A stretch of 64,000 nucleotides of DNA. Source: Anthoceros angustus. Lineage: Eukaryota > Streptophyta > Anthocerotopsida > Anthocerotales > Anthocerotaceae. The notes under the pieces are model-generated. The model had not been told where the DNA came from. It did no database searches and saw only the letters and a list, made by a program, of their open reading frames with translations. Of this stretch, positions 1-12,932 are shown one piece after another. The position numbers and the translations under genes are program-made. The stretch is taken from contig MU008169.1 in NCBI GenBank assembly GCA_010909165.1, positions 2,170,001 to 2,234,000 on the forward strand, in the 5' to 3' direction. The first letter of the stretch is position 1; each line of letters starts with the position of its first letter.

Positions 1-11
1 TTGAATGAAAA
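1..11. repeat. End of a preceding tandem-array monomer
   Basis: These few bases match what precedes the GCGTGTCGGATG landmark at the other monomer starts (about 6935-6945, 12212-12222 and 42970-42983). The array therefore extends to the left of the window. Confidence 0.6.
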
Positions 12-1389
12 GCGTGTCGGATGTTGTCGAACACAAGGTAAGAGAGCATATGCCCGGCCACTACGAGCCCTAGTGAGAGCCGAGTATGTGAAGAAAGAGA
101 GTTGGTCGCCCTAATGAGGATTTTGACCAAATGGTCGACTAAGATTTTAGTGAGGCTATGAAGGAGGACCTGCTATACCCATTGTGACGCATCGCATTGG
201 TGTAGTTCGAGACGAACCATAGCCGAGCCAAGAGATTTTGAATTTAAGATCTAACTTGCACCATGTGCCGCCGTGGGTGGACTAGTAAGGTTGAAAGCGG
301 TACGGACAAGGAGAAATGTAAGCCCAAGAGTTCGGTCAAGAAGCGTTGAGGAGGCATGACCATCCTTTAAGACCTTGCCCGATTCTCGCTCAAGGCCTAG
401 AGCAAAGAACTCAAGTGTGGCTTGTCTCGGCATGGAGGGGGTCGGTCGATGGTGTGCTCGCATCGTGATTTCGTGATGGGGTTTGAAAAGAACATTGATG
501 TGAGTGTCGGTGCGCGGTGGCAAGTGTACAGCAACTGGAACGAAAGTGTTTGCACACAAGTATCGGCGCAATCTCCAAACCCGTGCACTGACTCTTTGAG
601 TATAAGTGCGCCAACGTCCTGCACTCCCGCTCTTTGAGCATGAGTGCGCCATCATCCAGATCTTCTTTTGTATTGGCAAGTGTATGGGTCTAGTTCTCTT
701 AATCCACTTTAATTGGCAAAATTTGACGTGTTGCCAAAAGGGTTTTGAGACAAACCCTTCCGGAGAGACACAAAGCAAAGTGTCACAAAGCAATACGGTA
801 GAACGTACTCCAAAGCATGCACATCACAACAAGTCCCATGTGATAATCCGCTGGTCGCCATATGCTTGTCCACGCAAGGCGATGCGGCATTGTTTTAGGG
901 TTGCTCCCATACCGTGTCCCGACGCCTTGGCCGTGAAACTCGGTGAGGAGTCGGACTAGCACAAGGAGCATTTAAGTTCCGGGACCCCAAGCTTCCACAA
1001 GGCTATTCACCGGTACGTTGATCGATTACAAGTTCAAAGGTAGGGATGTCATGCTCAAACGCACAAGAGTTGACGCTCACGCATCCACCAACCTCAAGCT
1101 TGTCGAGAAAAGCATACAACAAGCGCTAGCTAGGGCGGAGTGGTGTAGCACCGCCACTTGACCACGTGGCCATCGGTGACGAAGGTCCCGAAAGGAGAGA
1201 AGACTGCGGCGCATCTGCGATAACATGTCCCTTGCCTCAAGGACATTTAAAGAGGAAGGTTCCCTACTAGTATACAAACGAACATGAACGAACATGTAGC
1301 CCCCAAGGCCTTCACGAGGTATATTGCCACACATAAATACAAGACAACGGATGAGGAATGTGACGAGAGAGATGAAGAAAATTGAATCG

Positions 1390-1478
1390 AAAATGCTTGA
1401 TAGAAAATTAAGAATAGAAAAATGCTTGAATAGAGAAAATTAAGAATAGGAAATGCTTTGATAGAGAAAATTAAGAAC
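1390..1478. repeat. 30-bp A+T-rich minisatellite, monomer 1
   Basis: About three copies of a unit reading AAAATGCTTGATAGAG followed by AAAATTAAGAATAG. The same array sits at the same place in monomer 2 (8783-8870) and monomer 3 (39498-39588), so it is part of the monomer. Confidence 0.85.
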
Positions 1479-2998
1479 ATCACATCTTTTACACTAGGTG
1501 GTCTTGCGTTTAAGTTTTTGGGCAATTTTCTTAAAAACGGTTATTCTGTTTGGATGCTATCATAACATAAAGTTCTATGATATGAATGCCGCATCAACTT
1601 TTTCCACTCTCCAACAATCTTGCGATTCATCTAACTCTTATTCCTCTAAGTCATACATCCGGTCAAGGGAACTATGTTGGCATGTTATAACTTTGGCACG
1701 TCATACATTTGCTCTTCACATGATACAAATTATAGACACAATGGCTAGTAGTCGAGCAAGTGCACACATTTGATTGTATTATGTGCATTGACCCGCCACA
1801 TTTGCATCAACACATTCCTCATTGTCCTCTCGTAGTGTGTGCTTCTTGCAGACCAAATTATGCTTGGTGAGCTCGGCACATAATAATATATGAGATAGTA
1901 GTTGACCAAGTCTCGGACATGTTGTGTCGCCTTCTGTCGCCAGCTTGGGATTACGTGGGCGGCTCGAACTTATAATCGATGCTAGTGGGCTTGGAAAGAT
2001 TGGTGTTATTATCCCATCTCCTAACCCTAAAAGAAGATTGAGATAAATCATGAGCACATGAGCCATATGAGTGGATGAAAAGCTCAAGACACCTAGAATG
2101 AAGTTTGACAAAGCGAATCAAGTAGCACAACGGAGAAACCAAGGTTATTTAAGGTTGAGCTATTGGCCCGGCGTGTATAGTACTTACTCTAGAACAAATC
2201 CAAGACTTGCATAGAGAAAATTACTATAGGCTGCATACCATCGAGATCAATTTTCTTAAAGCATGATTAATATATATATTTCCACCCAAAACAATAAGAT
2301 TGTGGATTCTCTTTTAGAATTTGGTTTTCGATTGCATAGCTGGAGTTCCAACCTATACCACACCGTCGGACCTTTGGCGGATCAAATGCTTCTTCAATAC
2401 CGGCCAGCTAATCGATCCACGGATGCTCGGCGTCTGAGAAGTGATGCGTGCATACGGTTCAATTCGTGTTGTTCAACGCATGTTTGTAGGTGTTCTTTTG
2501 CTAGTGAAGATGGGTTACTCATCGGTTGGCACAAAAACATTTTGGAAGACTTGGTTATTCATTGACTGCACAAAAACCACAATGAAACGGAAAAACTATA
2601 AATAAATAGCTTGATATAAATAACAAGGATAATAATTTTTATTTTTATTTTTATTAAAACTTAAAAGCAGAATGTCAAAATGTCTTTAAGAACAAGAAAA
2701 GAAAAATGGATATCACCATCTTTTAGTGAACAATCTTATTTGATGATGATCGAGAGTTATCATGAGCTTTTGATACGTTATCGCGATAGATTGCCTTGGA
2801 GGCCTATATATGTGGGGTCATGTTGCAATCTTGAACAAAATTGTGCTTGCCTTGTTGTGGGTTTTACATCTCCGTGTCTCACTACATCTTGGGTTGTTAG
2901 GCTTTCCGCTACCATGGCTCTTGTGAAAATGTCCATCATGTTGAAGACGATTTTGCTCATGATGGTCTTTCTCTTGGGCTTTGGAGGGCCACGGCAAT

Positions 2999-5150
2999 GT
3001 TTGGAGGTGCTACTACCAAGGACTTGCACGTGGACTATGAGTTCGCTCGATGCGAATGTGGTGGCTATGCTGGATCCGATCAAATATTTCCACCTTATCC
3101 AACCGCCGGTTGTTGTTCATATTTGCGGTGGTTGGGACCCGGTGCATGTGCCAAGTTATGACAGCTGGTGTAATGCGGATGTATGATTACATCACGGGTT
3201 GCAATTTTAATGACTCAACATTGTTGAAGACAGTGGACGGAAAAAGTTGACAGGACAACACTCTTGCCATGGAACTTTTTATGTTGAGGTGCACTTTTGG
3301 TCCTAATAGTTGGATCTGTTGGATAGATGTTCAATGCGTAGTTCTAAGTGATTTGGTTGTATGTAGCGGATGTAGCTTGTTGGGTAGAGGAAGGAAAAAG
3401 AGTTGACGTGGGTATTCTTGCCATGGAACTTTGATGTTGGGATCTACTTTTAAAGTAGTAGGGAGTTCTCATCCGATTATAAATGAAAATGTTTTTCATT
3501 TAAAGGTTTTAAATATAAATGATCTCTTTGTTGATTCTAATCCCGTATGGAGCTGCCAATGTGTCTCCGGAAGGGTTATTCGCCATTAAAGGGTTTGGGT
3601 TCCTAAAGGCCAAAATGACCTTCAAAACGGGCCAAACGCATCATCTTGAAAACCACTCTTTAGAGATGTACAAAAAGACATTGACCATGTTATTTTCTCG
3701 AACACTTACGCGAGGTTTTAAGCCAAGAAGGTTCGCAAATTTCATCTTCACAAGGAAGGATTTCAAGGATTTATATCGGGAATTCTAAACACCTCTTTCG
3801 TAAGCAAAGATTCAGGTTGAACAAGAGGGCAAACCAAACCAAACCAGTCCAACAAGCCAAAAATGCGCCGAGCGTCCGGCGCAACATACAAAGCAACTCC
3901 CAAGCCCAAAACAAGCAGACCTGTCGGACGTGCGCAATTGTGAAGGACATCAAGCGGCTGATGTGGCCATCTCGAGAGGGACAAACTAGGACTCTAGAAA
4001 ACAGCACCACGCCTAGTGCAATGTAAGTACACAGTGGATCTCCATTATTAGAGTGAAAGCAGGAGGAAGAGTAGAGAAGCAGTCGCTTTGAGGCCACCAA
4101 TGTTTGGAGGTGCTACTACCAAGGACTTGCACGTGGACTATGAGTTCGCTCGATGCGAATGTGGTGGCTATGTGTTGGATCAAATATTTCCACCTTATCC
4201 AACCGCCGGTTGTTGTTCATATTTGCGGCTGGTTGGGACCCGGTGCATGTGCCAAGTTATGACTCACAATTGTGACCGCAACGGATGTATGATTACATCC
4301 CGGGTTGCAATTTTGGAAGCTCAACATTGTTGAAGACGAGTGGACGGAAAAAGTTGACACGAGCACTCTTGCCATGGAGCTTTTTATGTTGAGGTGCACT
4401 TTTGGTCCTAATAGTTGGATCTGGATAGATGTTCAATGCGTAGTTCTAAGTGATTTGGTTGTATGTAGCGGATGTAGCTTGTTGGGTAGAGGAAGGAAAA
4501 AGAGTTGACGTGGGTATTCTTGCCATGGAACTTTGATGTTGGGATCTACTTTTAAAGTAGTAGGAGTTCTCATCCCGATTATAAATGAAAATGTTTTTCA
4601 TTTAAAGGTTTTAAATGGTCGTGATCTCTTTGTTGATTCTAATCCCGTATGGAGCTGCCAATGTGTCTCTCGGAAGGGTTATTCGCCATTAAAGGGTTTG
4701 GGTTCTAAAGGCCAACGACCTTCAAAACGGGCCAAACGCATCATCTTGAAAACCACTCTTTAGAGATGTACAAAAGACATTGACCATGTTATTTTCTCGA
4801 ACACTTATGGGTTTAAGCCAAGAAGGTTCGCAAATTTCATCTTCACAAGGAAGGATTTCAAGGATTTATATCGGTCTTGGGAATTCTAAACACCTCTTTA
4901 TAGCGATACTTCCTAGCAGTTGAGCATGAAGCAAAAACCAAACCAAACCAGTCCAACAAGCCACATCTCCGGCGCAACCAACATGCAAGAAGCAACTCCC
5001 AAGCCCAAAAGCAACGCGACGTCCGGCGCAAGGTGTGAGGACATCAAGCGGCTGATGTGGCCATCTCGAGAGGGACAAACTAGGACTCTAGAAAACAGCA
5101 CCACGCCTAGTGCAATGTAAGTACACAGGATCTCCATTATTAGAGTGAAA
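2999..5150. repeat. Local tandem duplication of segment C in monomer 1
   Basis: The stretch starting TGTTTGGAGGTGCTAC at 2999 starts again at 4101, a period of 1102 bp. The first copy runs briefly into segment D (to about 4070) and then jumps back. The joint lies at a short shared string around GAGGCCAC and AATGTTTGG. Other monomers (10386 onward, 41108 onward) have one copy, so this duplication is private to monomer 1 or is an assembly product. Confidence 0.8.
4305..4763 (+). pseudogene. Unrecognised open-frame remnant in segment C
   Basis: Two consecutive open stretches (4305-4508, 67 codons; 4533-4763, 76 codons) lie in segment C, with runs such as NIVEDEWTEKVDTSTLAMEL and GSTFKVVGVLIPIINENV. 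The matching parts of the other copies (about 3225-3600, 10605-10990, 41330-41760) are recognisable but broken at different points. I do not recognise a family. A later stretch of the same segment (3941-4026) reads DIKRLMWPSREGQTRTLEN and runs into AATGTAAGTAC, which resembles a splice donor. It may be a decayed gene captured in the repeat, or chance. Confidence 0.3.
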
Positions 5151-5926
5151 AGAGGAAGGAAATGGGGCAATGCGCTGAGGTTCGGCGCATTGGCGCGAGT
5201 GTCTTGAAAACTGCAGCAGACGTTGGCGCATTTCTGAGTCCCCAATCTTGCCGGGCATCCAACGCGATGGAAGTGGTGTATTCGAGACCCCAATCTTGCC
5301 GGGTGTCGGTAGCGATGGAAGTGTTGGAGTGGATCTGTAGGAGCGTATTTGTATATGTATTATTTCTATCCGATAGAAGAATATGTGCTTTGGCGGGGCG
5401 TGCAGATAGACCGATTAACATAAGAACTCCAAAGTCCAGCCGGGTTGGATCGATAGGATGGGGTGTTTGTTTTGGTAGTTTGAAAACTTTGTAAGAACTC
5501 CACCGTCAAGCAACTTGGGGGATCAATAGAGATGGGGTGTTGATTTTAGTGGTTTGAAAAATTTGTAAATCATCCACATATCTAGGTTTAAAGTATGGAA
5601 TATTGGTTTTGAAAATCATTTGTTGGTTGACGTTATGTTCATACATTCGCTTTGTATACACATTTAAAACCTTTTCGGCCTTACTCTATGTTACTGACCC
5701 TACCTACGACTTGCACTAGACCTTTTTTGTAGTCGCCAAATGTCCGGCTAATCCGAGTTTGATGCGTATAGATGCATGCGCCTTGGTTTCTAGATGAGCT
5801 ACATTTTCCAAAATTTGACATGTGTAATGGTGGTTTCGATGGCCAACCTTTTGAATCGACAATGTTTCACAATGTTTTCTGAGAGGAAATGAAAATAAAG
5901 ATAATTGATGATCGCCTTGATAATAA

Positions 5927-6945
5927 GCGTGTCGGATGTTGTCGAACACAAGCGTAAGAGAGCATATGCCCGCCACCACGAGCCCTAGTGAGCCGGTGAG
6001 TATGTGAAGAAAGAGAGTTGGTCGCCTAAGCAGGGATTTTGACCAAATGGTGACTCGATTTTAGTGAGGCTATGAAGGAGGACATCAAGCGGCTGATGTG
6101 GCCATCTCGAGAGGGACAAACTAGGACTCTAGAAAACAGCACCACACACGCCTAGTGCAATGTAAGTACACAGTGGATCTCCATTATTAGAGTGAAAAGA
6201 GGAAGGAAATGGGGCAATGCGCCCGAGGTTCGGCGCATTGGCGCGAAGCCGCCAAGGACGCTCGGGCGCATTTCTGAGTCCCCAATCTTGCCGGGCATCC
6301 AACGCGATGGAAGTGGTGTATTCGAGACCCCAATCTTGGGTGTCCAGCGATGGAAGTGTTGGAGTGGATGCGGACGTCCGGTATTTGTATATGTATTTCT
6401 ATCCGATAGAAGAATATGTGCTTTGGCGTAGATAGACCGATTAACATAAGAACTCCAAAGTCCAGCCGGGTTGGATCGATAGGATGGGGTGTTTGTTTTG
6501 GTAGTTTGAAAACTTTGTAAGAACTCCACCAAGCAACTTGGGGGATCACCGAGATGGGGTGTTGATTTTAGTGGTTTGAAAAATTTGTAAATCATCCGAT
6601 CTAGGTTTAAAGTATGGAATATTGGTTTTGAAAATCATTTGTTGGTTGACGTTATGTTCATACATTCGCTTTGTATACACATTTAAAACCTTTCTTACTC
6701 TATGTGCCCCGACCCTACCTACGACTTGCAGCTAGACCTTTTTATTGGTGTGCGCCAAATGTCCGCTAATCCGAGTTTGATGCGTGTATAGATGCATGCG
6801 CCTTGGTTTCTAGATGAGCTACATTTTCCAAAATTTGACATGTGTAATGGTGGTTTCGATGGCCAACCTTTTGAATCGACAATGTTTCACAATGTTTTAC
6901 AGAAGTAAGAAAATAAAGATAATTGATGATCCGCCTTGAATGAAA
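5927..6945. repeat. Partial monomer: segment A joined to segment D
   Basis: This 1.0 kb unit starts with the monomer landmark, runs through segment A to GAAGGAGGAC (about 6082) and then continues at GGACATCAAGCGGCTG, which belongs to the C/D boundary. B and most of C are missing. The stretch from 5036 is thus repeated from 6078 with a period of 1042 bp, and the joint is the shared hexamer GAGGAC. It fits unequal exchange or replication slippage between monomers, or a misassembly at that hexamer. Confidence 0.75.
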
Positions 6946-7500
6946 GCGTGTCGGATGTTGTCGAACACAAGTAAGAGAGCATATGCCCGCCACCACGAGC
7001 CCTAGTGAGAGAGTATGTGAAGAAAGAGAGTTGGTCGCCTAATGAGGATTTTGACCAAATGGTGACTCGATTTTAGTGAGGCTATGAAGGAGGACTGTCT
7101 ATACCCATTGTAGCGCCCTGCGGTGGTAGTGCATTCCGGAAGTGAGGAGAGGCGAACCATAGCCGAGCTTCGCCAAGAGATTTTGAATTTAAGATCTAAC
7201 TTGCACCATGTGCGGCCGTGGGTGGACTAGTAAGGTTGAAAGCAGTGCGGACAAGGAGAAATGTAAGCCCCAAGAGTTCGGTCAAGAAGCGTTGAGGAGG
7301 CATGGCCATCCTTTAAGACCTTGCCCGATTCTCGCCCAGGGGCCTAAATGACAACTCAAGTGTGGCTTGTCTACGGCATGGAGGCGGTGTCGAGGCCAGT
7401 GTGCATGCGTGGGAGTTTCTCGTGATGATGGGGTTTAGAAAGAGAGTTGGTCGCCCTAGGAGGATTTTGACCAAATGGTGACTCAGATTTTAGTGAGGCT

Positions 7501-7710
7501 ATGAAGGAGGACCTCTATACCCATTGTGCGCCCTGCTGTGGTGCGGCTAGGTGTTCGAGACGAACCATAGCCGAGCTTCGCCAAGAGATTTTGAATTTAA
7601 GATCTAACTTGCACCATGCGGCCGTGGGTGGACTAGTAAGGTTGAAAGCAGTGCGGACAAGGAGAAATGTAAGCCCAAGAGTTCGGTCAAGAAGCGTTGA
7701 GGAGGCATGA
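7501..7710 (+). pseudogene. Open-frame remnant in segments A/B
   Basis: A 69-codon frame that includes the stretch TIAELRQEILNLRSNLHHA. The preceding sequence, read with frame changes, gives SWSPNEDFDQM and DSDFSEAMKED. The stretch recurs in every monomer (150-300, 7085-7250, 16920-17090, 43110-43280), each broken differently. It looks like part of a former coding region, but I cannot assign a family. Confidence 0.3.
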
Positions 7711-8405
7711 CCATCCTTAAGACCTTGCCCGATTCTCGCCCAGCCTAGAGCAGCAACTCAAGTGTGGCTTGTCTCGCATGGAGGGGTCAGTCGAGGTGTG
7801 CTGGCATCGTGATTTCTCGGGATGATGGGGTTTGAAAAGAACATTGATGTGAGTGTCGGTGTGGCAGTGGCATGAGTGCTGCAAGTGTGCAATCAACTGG
7901 AGCAAGTTCTGCACACAAGTATCGGCGCAATCCTCTCCAAACCCGTGCACTCTGACTCTTTGAGTATAAGTCGCCAACGTCCGTGCACTCCCGCTCTTTG
8001 AGCATGAAGTCGCATGGCGTCATCAGTACGTATCTTCTTTTGTATCCGTTGGCAAGTGTATGGGTCTAGTTCTCTTAATCCACTTTAATTGGCAAAATTT
8101 GACGTGTTTCTTCAAGCCAAAAGGGTTTTGAGACAAACCCTTCCGAGAGACACAAAGCAAAGTGCTCATGTCACAAAGCAATACGGTGAAGCGTAGATCA
8201 AAGCATGCACCACCACGAATAACAAGTCCCATGTGATAATCTGGTACATGCATATGCTTGTCCACGCCGCGATGCGGCATTGTTTTAGGGTTGCTCCCAT
8301 ACCTTGTCCTGACGCCTGGTGAAACCCGTGAGGAGTCGGACTAGCACAAGGAGCATTTAAGTTCCAGGACCCCAAGCTTCCACAAGGCTATTCACAGCAA
8401 TTACG

Positions 8406-8681
8406 TTGATCGATTACAAGTTCAAAGGTAGGGATGTCATGCTCAAACGCACAAGAGTTGGCGTTCACGCATCCACCAACCTCAAGCTTGTCGAGAAAAG
8501 CATACAACAGCGAGCGCTAGCTAGGCGGAGTGGTGTAGCACCGCCACTTGACCACGTGGCCATCGGTGACGAAGGTCCCGAAAGGAGAGAAGACCGCCAC
8601 AGATCTGCGATAACATGTCCCTTGCACGCCTCAAGGACATTTAAAGAGGAAGGTTCCCTACTAGTATACAAACGAACATGA
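8406..8681 (+). pseudogene. Open-frame remnant in segment B
   Basis: A 91-codon frame starting MIDYKFKGRDVMLKRTRVG and containing ASTNLKLVEKSIQQ. Counterparts lie at 1021-1250 and 39115-39350 in other monomers with frame breaks. The conservation of the peptide across copies hints at a former gene, but repeat identity alone would also produce it. No known domain is recognised. Confidence 0.3.
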
Positions 8682-8782
8682 ACGAACATGTAGCCCCAAG
8701 GCCTTCACAGAGGTATATTGCCACACACATAAATACAAGACAACGGATGAGGAATGTGTGAGAGATGAAGAAAATTGAATCG

Positions 8783-8870
8783 AAAATGCTTGATAGAAAA
8801 TTAAGAATAGAAAAATGCTTGAATAGAGAAAATTAAGAATAGAAAAATGCTTGATAGAGAAAATTAAGAA
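8783..8870. repeat. 30-bp A+T-rich minisatellite, monomer 2
   Basis: Three copies of the AAAATGCTTGATAGAG-type unit, at the same place as the arrays at 1390 and 39498. Confidence 0.85.
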
Positions 8871-11800
8871 CATCACATCTTTTACACTAGGTGGTCTTGC
8901 GTTTAAGTTTTTTGGGCAATTTTCTTAAAAGACGGTTATTTACACCGAGATGCTATCATAACATAAAGTTCTATGATATGAATGCCGCATCAACTTTTTC
9001 CGCCATACTCTCCAACAATCTTGCGATTCATCTAACTCTTATTCCTCTAAGTCATACATCCGGTCAAGGGAACTATGTTGGCATGTTATAACTTTGTACG
9101 TCATACATTTGCTCTTCACATGATACAAATTATAGACACAATGGCTAGTAGTCGAACAAGTGCACACATTTGATTGTATTATGTGCATTGACCCGCCACA
9201 TTTGCATCAACACATTCCTCATTGTCCTCACGTAGTGTGTGCTTCTTGCAGACCAAATTATGTGAGTGGTGAGGTACCACATAATATATGAGATGGTAGT
9301 TGACCAAGTCGAGGACATGTTGTGTGCATCTCATAGCTTGGGATTACGTGGGCTTCGCTCAACTTATAATCGATGCTAGTGGGCTTGGAAAGATTGGTGT
9401 TATTATCCCATCTCCTAACCCTAAAAGAAGATTGAGAATCGTCATGAGCACATGAGCCATATGAGTGGATGAAAAGCTCAAGACACCTAGAATGAAGTTT
9501 GACAAAGCGAATCAAGTAGCACAACGGAGAAACCATCAAGGTTATTTAAGGTTGAGCTATTGGTCTGACGTATGTAGTACTTACTCTAGAACAAATCCAA
9601 GACTTGCATAGAGAAAATTACTATAGGCTCGCCACCATCGAGATCAATTTTCTTAAAGCATGATTAATATATATGTTTTCCACCCAAAAACAATAAGATT
9701 GTGGATTCTCTTTTAGGAATTTGGTTTTCGATTGCATAGCTGGAGTTCCAACCCTATAAAATCAATGACCTTTGGATCAAATGCTTCTTCAATACCCGCC
9801 AGCCAATCGATCCACCGGATGCTCGATGCTCTGAAAGTGATGCGTGCACATCCGTTCAATTCGTTGTTCAACGCATGTTTGTAGGTGTTCTTTTGCTAGT
9901 GAAGATGGGTTACTCATTGACTTGACCAAAAAACATTTTGGAAGACTTGGTTATTCATTGACTAGCACAAAACCACAATGAAACGGAAAAACTATAAATA
10001 AATAGCTTGATATAAATAACAAGGATAATAATTTTTATTTTTATTAAAACTTAAAAGCAGAATGTCAAAATGTCTTTAAGAACAAGAAAAGAAACCTGGA
10101 TATCACCATCTTTTAGTGAACAATCTTATTTGATGATGATCGAGAGTTATCATGAGCTTTTGATACGTTATCGCGATAGATTGCCTTGGAGGCCTATATA
10201 TGTGGGGTCGATGTTGCAATCTTGAACAAAATTGTGCTTGCCTTGTTGTGGGTTTTACATCTCCGTGTCTCACTACATCTTGGGTTGTTAGGCTTTCCCA
10301 TACCATGGCTCTTGTGAAAATGTCCATCATGTTGAAGGCATTTGCTCATGATGGTCTTTCTCTTGGGCTTTGGAGGGCCAATGCAATGTTGAGGTGCTAC
10401 TACCAAGGACTTGCACGTGGACTATGATTACGCTCATCGGTCATATGGTGGCTATGTCTGTTGGATCCGATCATATATTTCCACCTTATCCAACCGCCGG
10501 TTGTTGTTCATATTTGCGGCTGGTTGGGACCCAGGTCATGTGCCAAGGTTACGTTGTGACCCGCGCAGGATGTATGATTACATCCTGGTTGCAATTTTGA
10601 TTAAGCTCAACATTGTTGAAGACGAGTGGACGGAAAAAGTTGACACGAGCACTCTTGCCATGGAGCTTTTATGTTGAGGTGCACTTTTGGTCCTAATAGT
10701 TGGATCATTGGATAGATGTTCAATGCGTAGTTCTAAGTGATTTGGTTGTATGTAGCGGATGTAGCTTGTTGGGTAGAGGAAGGAAAAAGAGTTGGCGTGG
10801 GTATTCTGCCATGGAACTTTGATGTTGGGATCTACTTTTAAAGTAGTAGGAGTTCTCATCCCGATTATAAATGAAAATGTTTTCATTTAAAGGTTTTAAA
10901 TGGTCGTGATCTCTTTGTTGATTCTAATCCGTATGGAGCTGCCAATGTCTCTCGGAAAGGGGTTATTCGCCATTAAAGGGGTTTGGGTTCTAAAGGCCAA
11001 AAAGCGACTTCTTGACAACCAGCGCATCATCTTGAAAACCACTCTTTAGAGATGTCCAAAAAGACATTGACCATGTTATTTTCTCGCGAACACTTACTGG
11101 GGTTCTGGCAAGAAGGTTCGCAAATTTCATCTTCACAAGGAAGGATTTCAAGGATTTATATCGTGTCTTGGGAATTCTTTCATACAACAGTGCTTCCCTA
11201 GCAAGTTGAGCAGTGGGCAAACCAAACCAAACCAGTCCAACAAGCCAAAGTACCGAACGTCCAGCGCAACATGCAAAAGAAGCAACTCCCAAGCCCAAAA
11301 TAGCAACCGCTACGGACGTCCGGCGCAATTGTGAGAGGACATCAAGCGGCTGATCGGGAGCATCTCAGAGGGACAAACTAGGACTCTAGAAAACAGCACC
11401 ACACGCCTAGTGCAATGTAAGTACAGCCACAGGATCTCCATTATTAGAGTGAAAAGAGGAAGGAAATGGGGCAATGCACAATTTAGAACGTTGGGCGGAA
11501 TAATGGCTTGCAGCGGACGTTGACTGCTGCCGAGAGTCCCCAATCTTGCCGGGCATCCAACGCGATGGAAGTGGTGTATTCGAGACCCCAATCTTGCCGG
11601 GTGTCCAGCGATGGAAGTGTTGAGTGGATGCGCGGACGTCCGGCGTTGTATATGTATTATTTCTATCGATAGAAGAATATGTGCTTTGGCGTAGATAGAC
11701 CGATTAACATAAGAACTCCAAAGTCCAGCACGGGTTGGATCGATAGGATGGGGTGTTTGTTTTGGTAGTTTGAAAACTTTGTGAGAACTCCACCAAGCAA

Positions 11801-12222
11801 CTTGGGGATCAATACCGAGATGGGGTGTTGATTTTAGTGGTTTGAAAAATTTGTAAATCATCCGGTATCTAGGTTTTAAAGTATGGAATATTGGTTTGAA
11901 AATCATTTGTTGGTTGACGTTATGTTCATACATTCGCTTTGTATACACATTTAAAACCTTTTCGCCTTACTCTATGTGCCCGACCCTACCTACGACTTGC
12001 GCTAGACCTTTTTTGTTAATGCGCCAAATGTCAAAGCTAATCCGAGTTTGATGCGTGTATAGATGCATGCGCCTTGGTTTCTAGATGAGCTACATTTTCC
12101 AAAATTTGACATGTGTAATGGTGGTTTCGATGGCCAACCTTTTGAATACGACAATGTTTCACAATGTTTTACAGAGAAGTAAGAAAATAAAGATAATTGA
12201 TGATCCGCCTTCAAGAATGAAA

Positions 12223-12267
12223 GCGTGTCGGATGTTGTCGAACACAAGCGTAAGAGAGCATATGCCC
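12223..12267. repeat. Monomer 3, first piece, up to the element 1 insertion
   Basis: The monomer landmark and its first bases end at CATATGCCC, where element 1 begins. The sequence resumes at CCCGGCCACTACGAG near 16831, exactly as in monomer 1 (CATATGCCCGGCCACTACG at 48-66). Confidence 0.85.
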
Positions 12268-12401
12268 TGTGGAGTGCCAAATCGATGTCCGTAGTACTCT
12301 TGGCGCTTGTTTTGCTTTTTCGGTCACATCATAAGAGGGATAGGGAGGACTTAGCCAATAAGGCCATTTTTCGCCGAGGTTGCACTTGCGGTAACTTTAG
12401 A

Positions 12402-12772
12402 CCCCGGTCGAGGTCCGATGGAGGGTCTGCCCGGGCGAGGTCCGACGGAGTGGTCCGTCCGGGCGAGGTCCGACGGAGTGGTCTGCCCGCGAGGTCCGAC
12501 GGAGGGTCTGCTCGGCGAGGTCCGGCGAGTGGTCTGCCCGGGCGAGGTCCGACGGGAGGTCTGCCCGGCGAGGTCTGACGGAGTGGTCCGTCGGGCGAGG
12601 TCCGGCGAGGGTCTGCCCGGGCGAGGTCCGGAGTGGTCTGCCCGGCGAGGTCCGGCGAGGGTCTGCTCGGCGAGGTCTGACGGAGTGGTCTGCCCGGCGA
12701 GGTCCGACGGTGGTCTGCCTGAGAGGTCCGGCGAGGGTCTGCCCGGCGAGGTCTGACGGAGGGTCTGCCGGG
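12402..12772. repeat. G+C-rich minisatellite in element 1, 5' LTR
   Basis: More than a dozen imperfect copies of a 22-27 bp unit built on GGCGAGGTCCGACGG and GTGGTCTGCCC. The long arginine- and proline-rich frames read across it on both strands are a by-product of the repeat and are not genes. Confidence 0.9.
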
Positions 12773-12924
12773 TGGTTTAGTTTTGCAGTATCGCCGGTAT
12801 GGATCACTGTTAAGGCGGAAGCAGGTGCAAGAAGTCCGGATGAGCATGCTCTCCATACGACCAGGTTAGGTACATACATAGGTGGTTAGGATACACATAA
12901 AGAAGTTAGGTTAGGGTATGGGAG

Positions 12925-12932
12925 TATATAGG
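12925..12932 (+). promoter_or_regulatory. TATA box of element 1, 5' LTR
   Basis: GAGTATATAGGAAGG follows the CATACATAGG repeats. The same context occurs twice in the right LTR (14879, 15833), which supports it as the core promoter at the U3/R border. Confidence 0.6.

Larger units (their letters stand above)
12..5926. repeat. Monomer 1 of a ~4.9 kb tandem repeat
   Basis: This unit runs from one GCGTGTCGGATG landmark to the next. Its order of segments is A (a short reading frame ending near 240), B (about 250-2998, A+T-rich with a 30-bp minisatellite and a T/A tract at 2632-2663), C (2999-4030), and D (about 5140-5926). Segment C is duplicated locally (2999-4100 and 4101-5150); without that extra copy the unit is about 4.8 kb. 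No intact gene, LTR, primer site or rRNA sequence is visible. The same order recurs at 6946-12222 and, interrupted, at 12223-42983. The origin of the monomer is unknown. Confidence 0.8.
6946..12222. repeat. Monomer 2 of the ~4.9 kb tandem repeat
   Basis: Same order of segments as monomer 1, with one copy of C. A 420-bp piece of A/B is duplicated (7021-7440 and 7441 onward; joint at a GAAAGAGAG-like string), which brings the length to 5.28 kb; without it the unit is about 4.86 kb. Small indels, many at CAG/CTG sites, separate it from monomer 1. No intact gene is seen. Confidence 0.8.

Noticed and set aside
1779-2142. Minus-strand frames in segment B (110 and 63 codons)
   Set aside because: The frame is not kept in the other monomers beyond what repeat identity gives, and the peptide is not recognisable.
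1-12222. rDNA, 5S or tRNA genes in the monomer
   Set aside because: I looked for conserved 5S and large-rRNA strings and tRNA-like cloverleaf boxes and recognised none.
12402-12772. CRISPR-like array
   Set aside because: Units are imperfect and head-to-tail without unique spacers, and the context is an LTR retrotransposon.
12329-12879. Long Pro/Arg-rich frames on both strands (175 and 160 codons)
   Set aside because: They are read across a G+C-rich minisatellite whose unit lacks stops in several frames; no protein-like composition outside the repeat.
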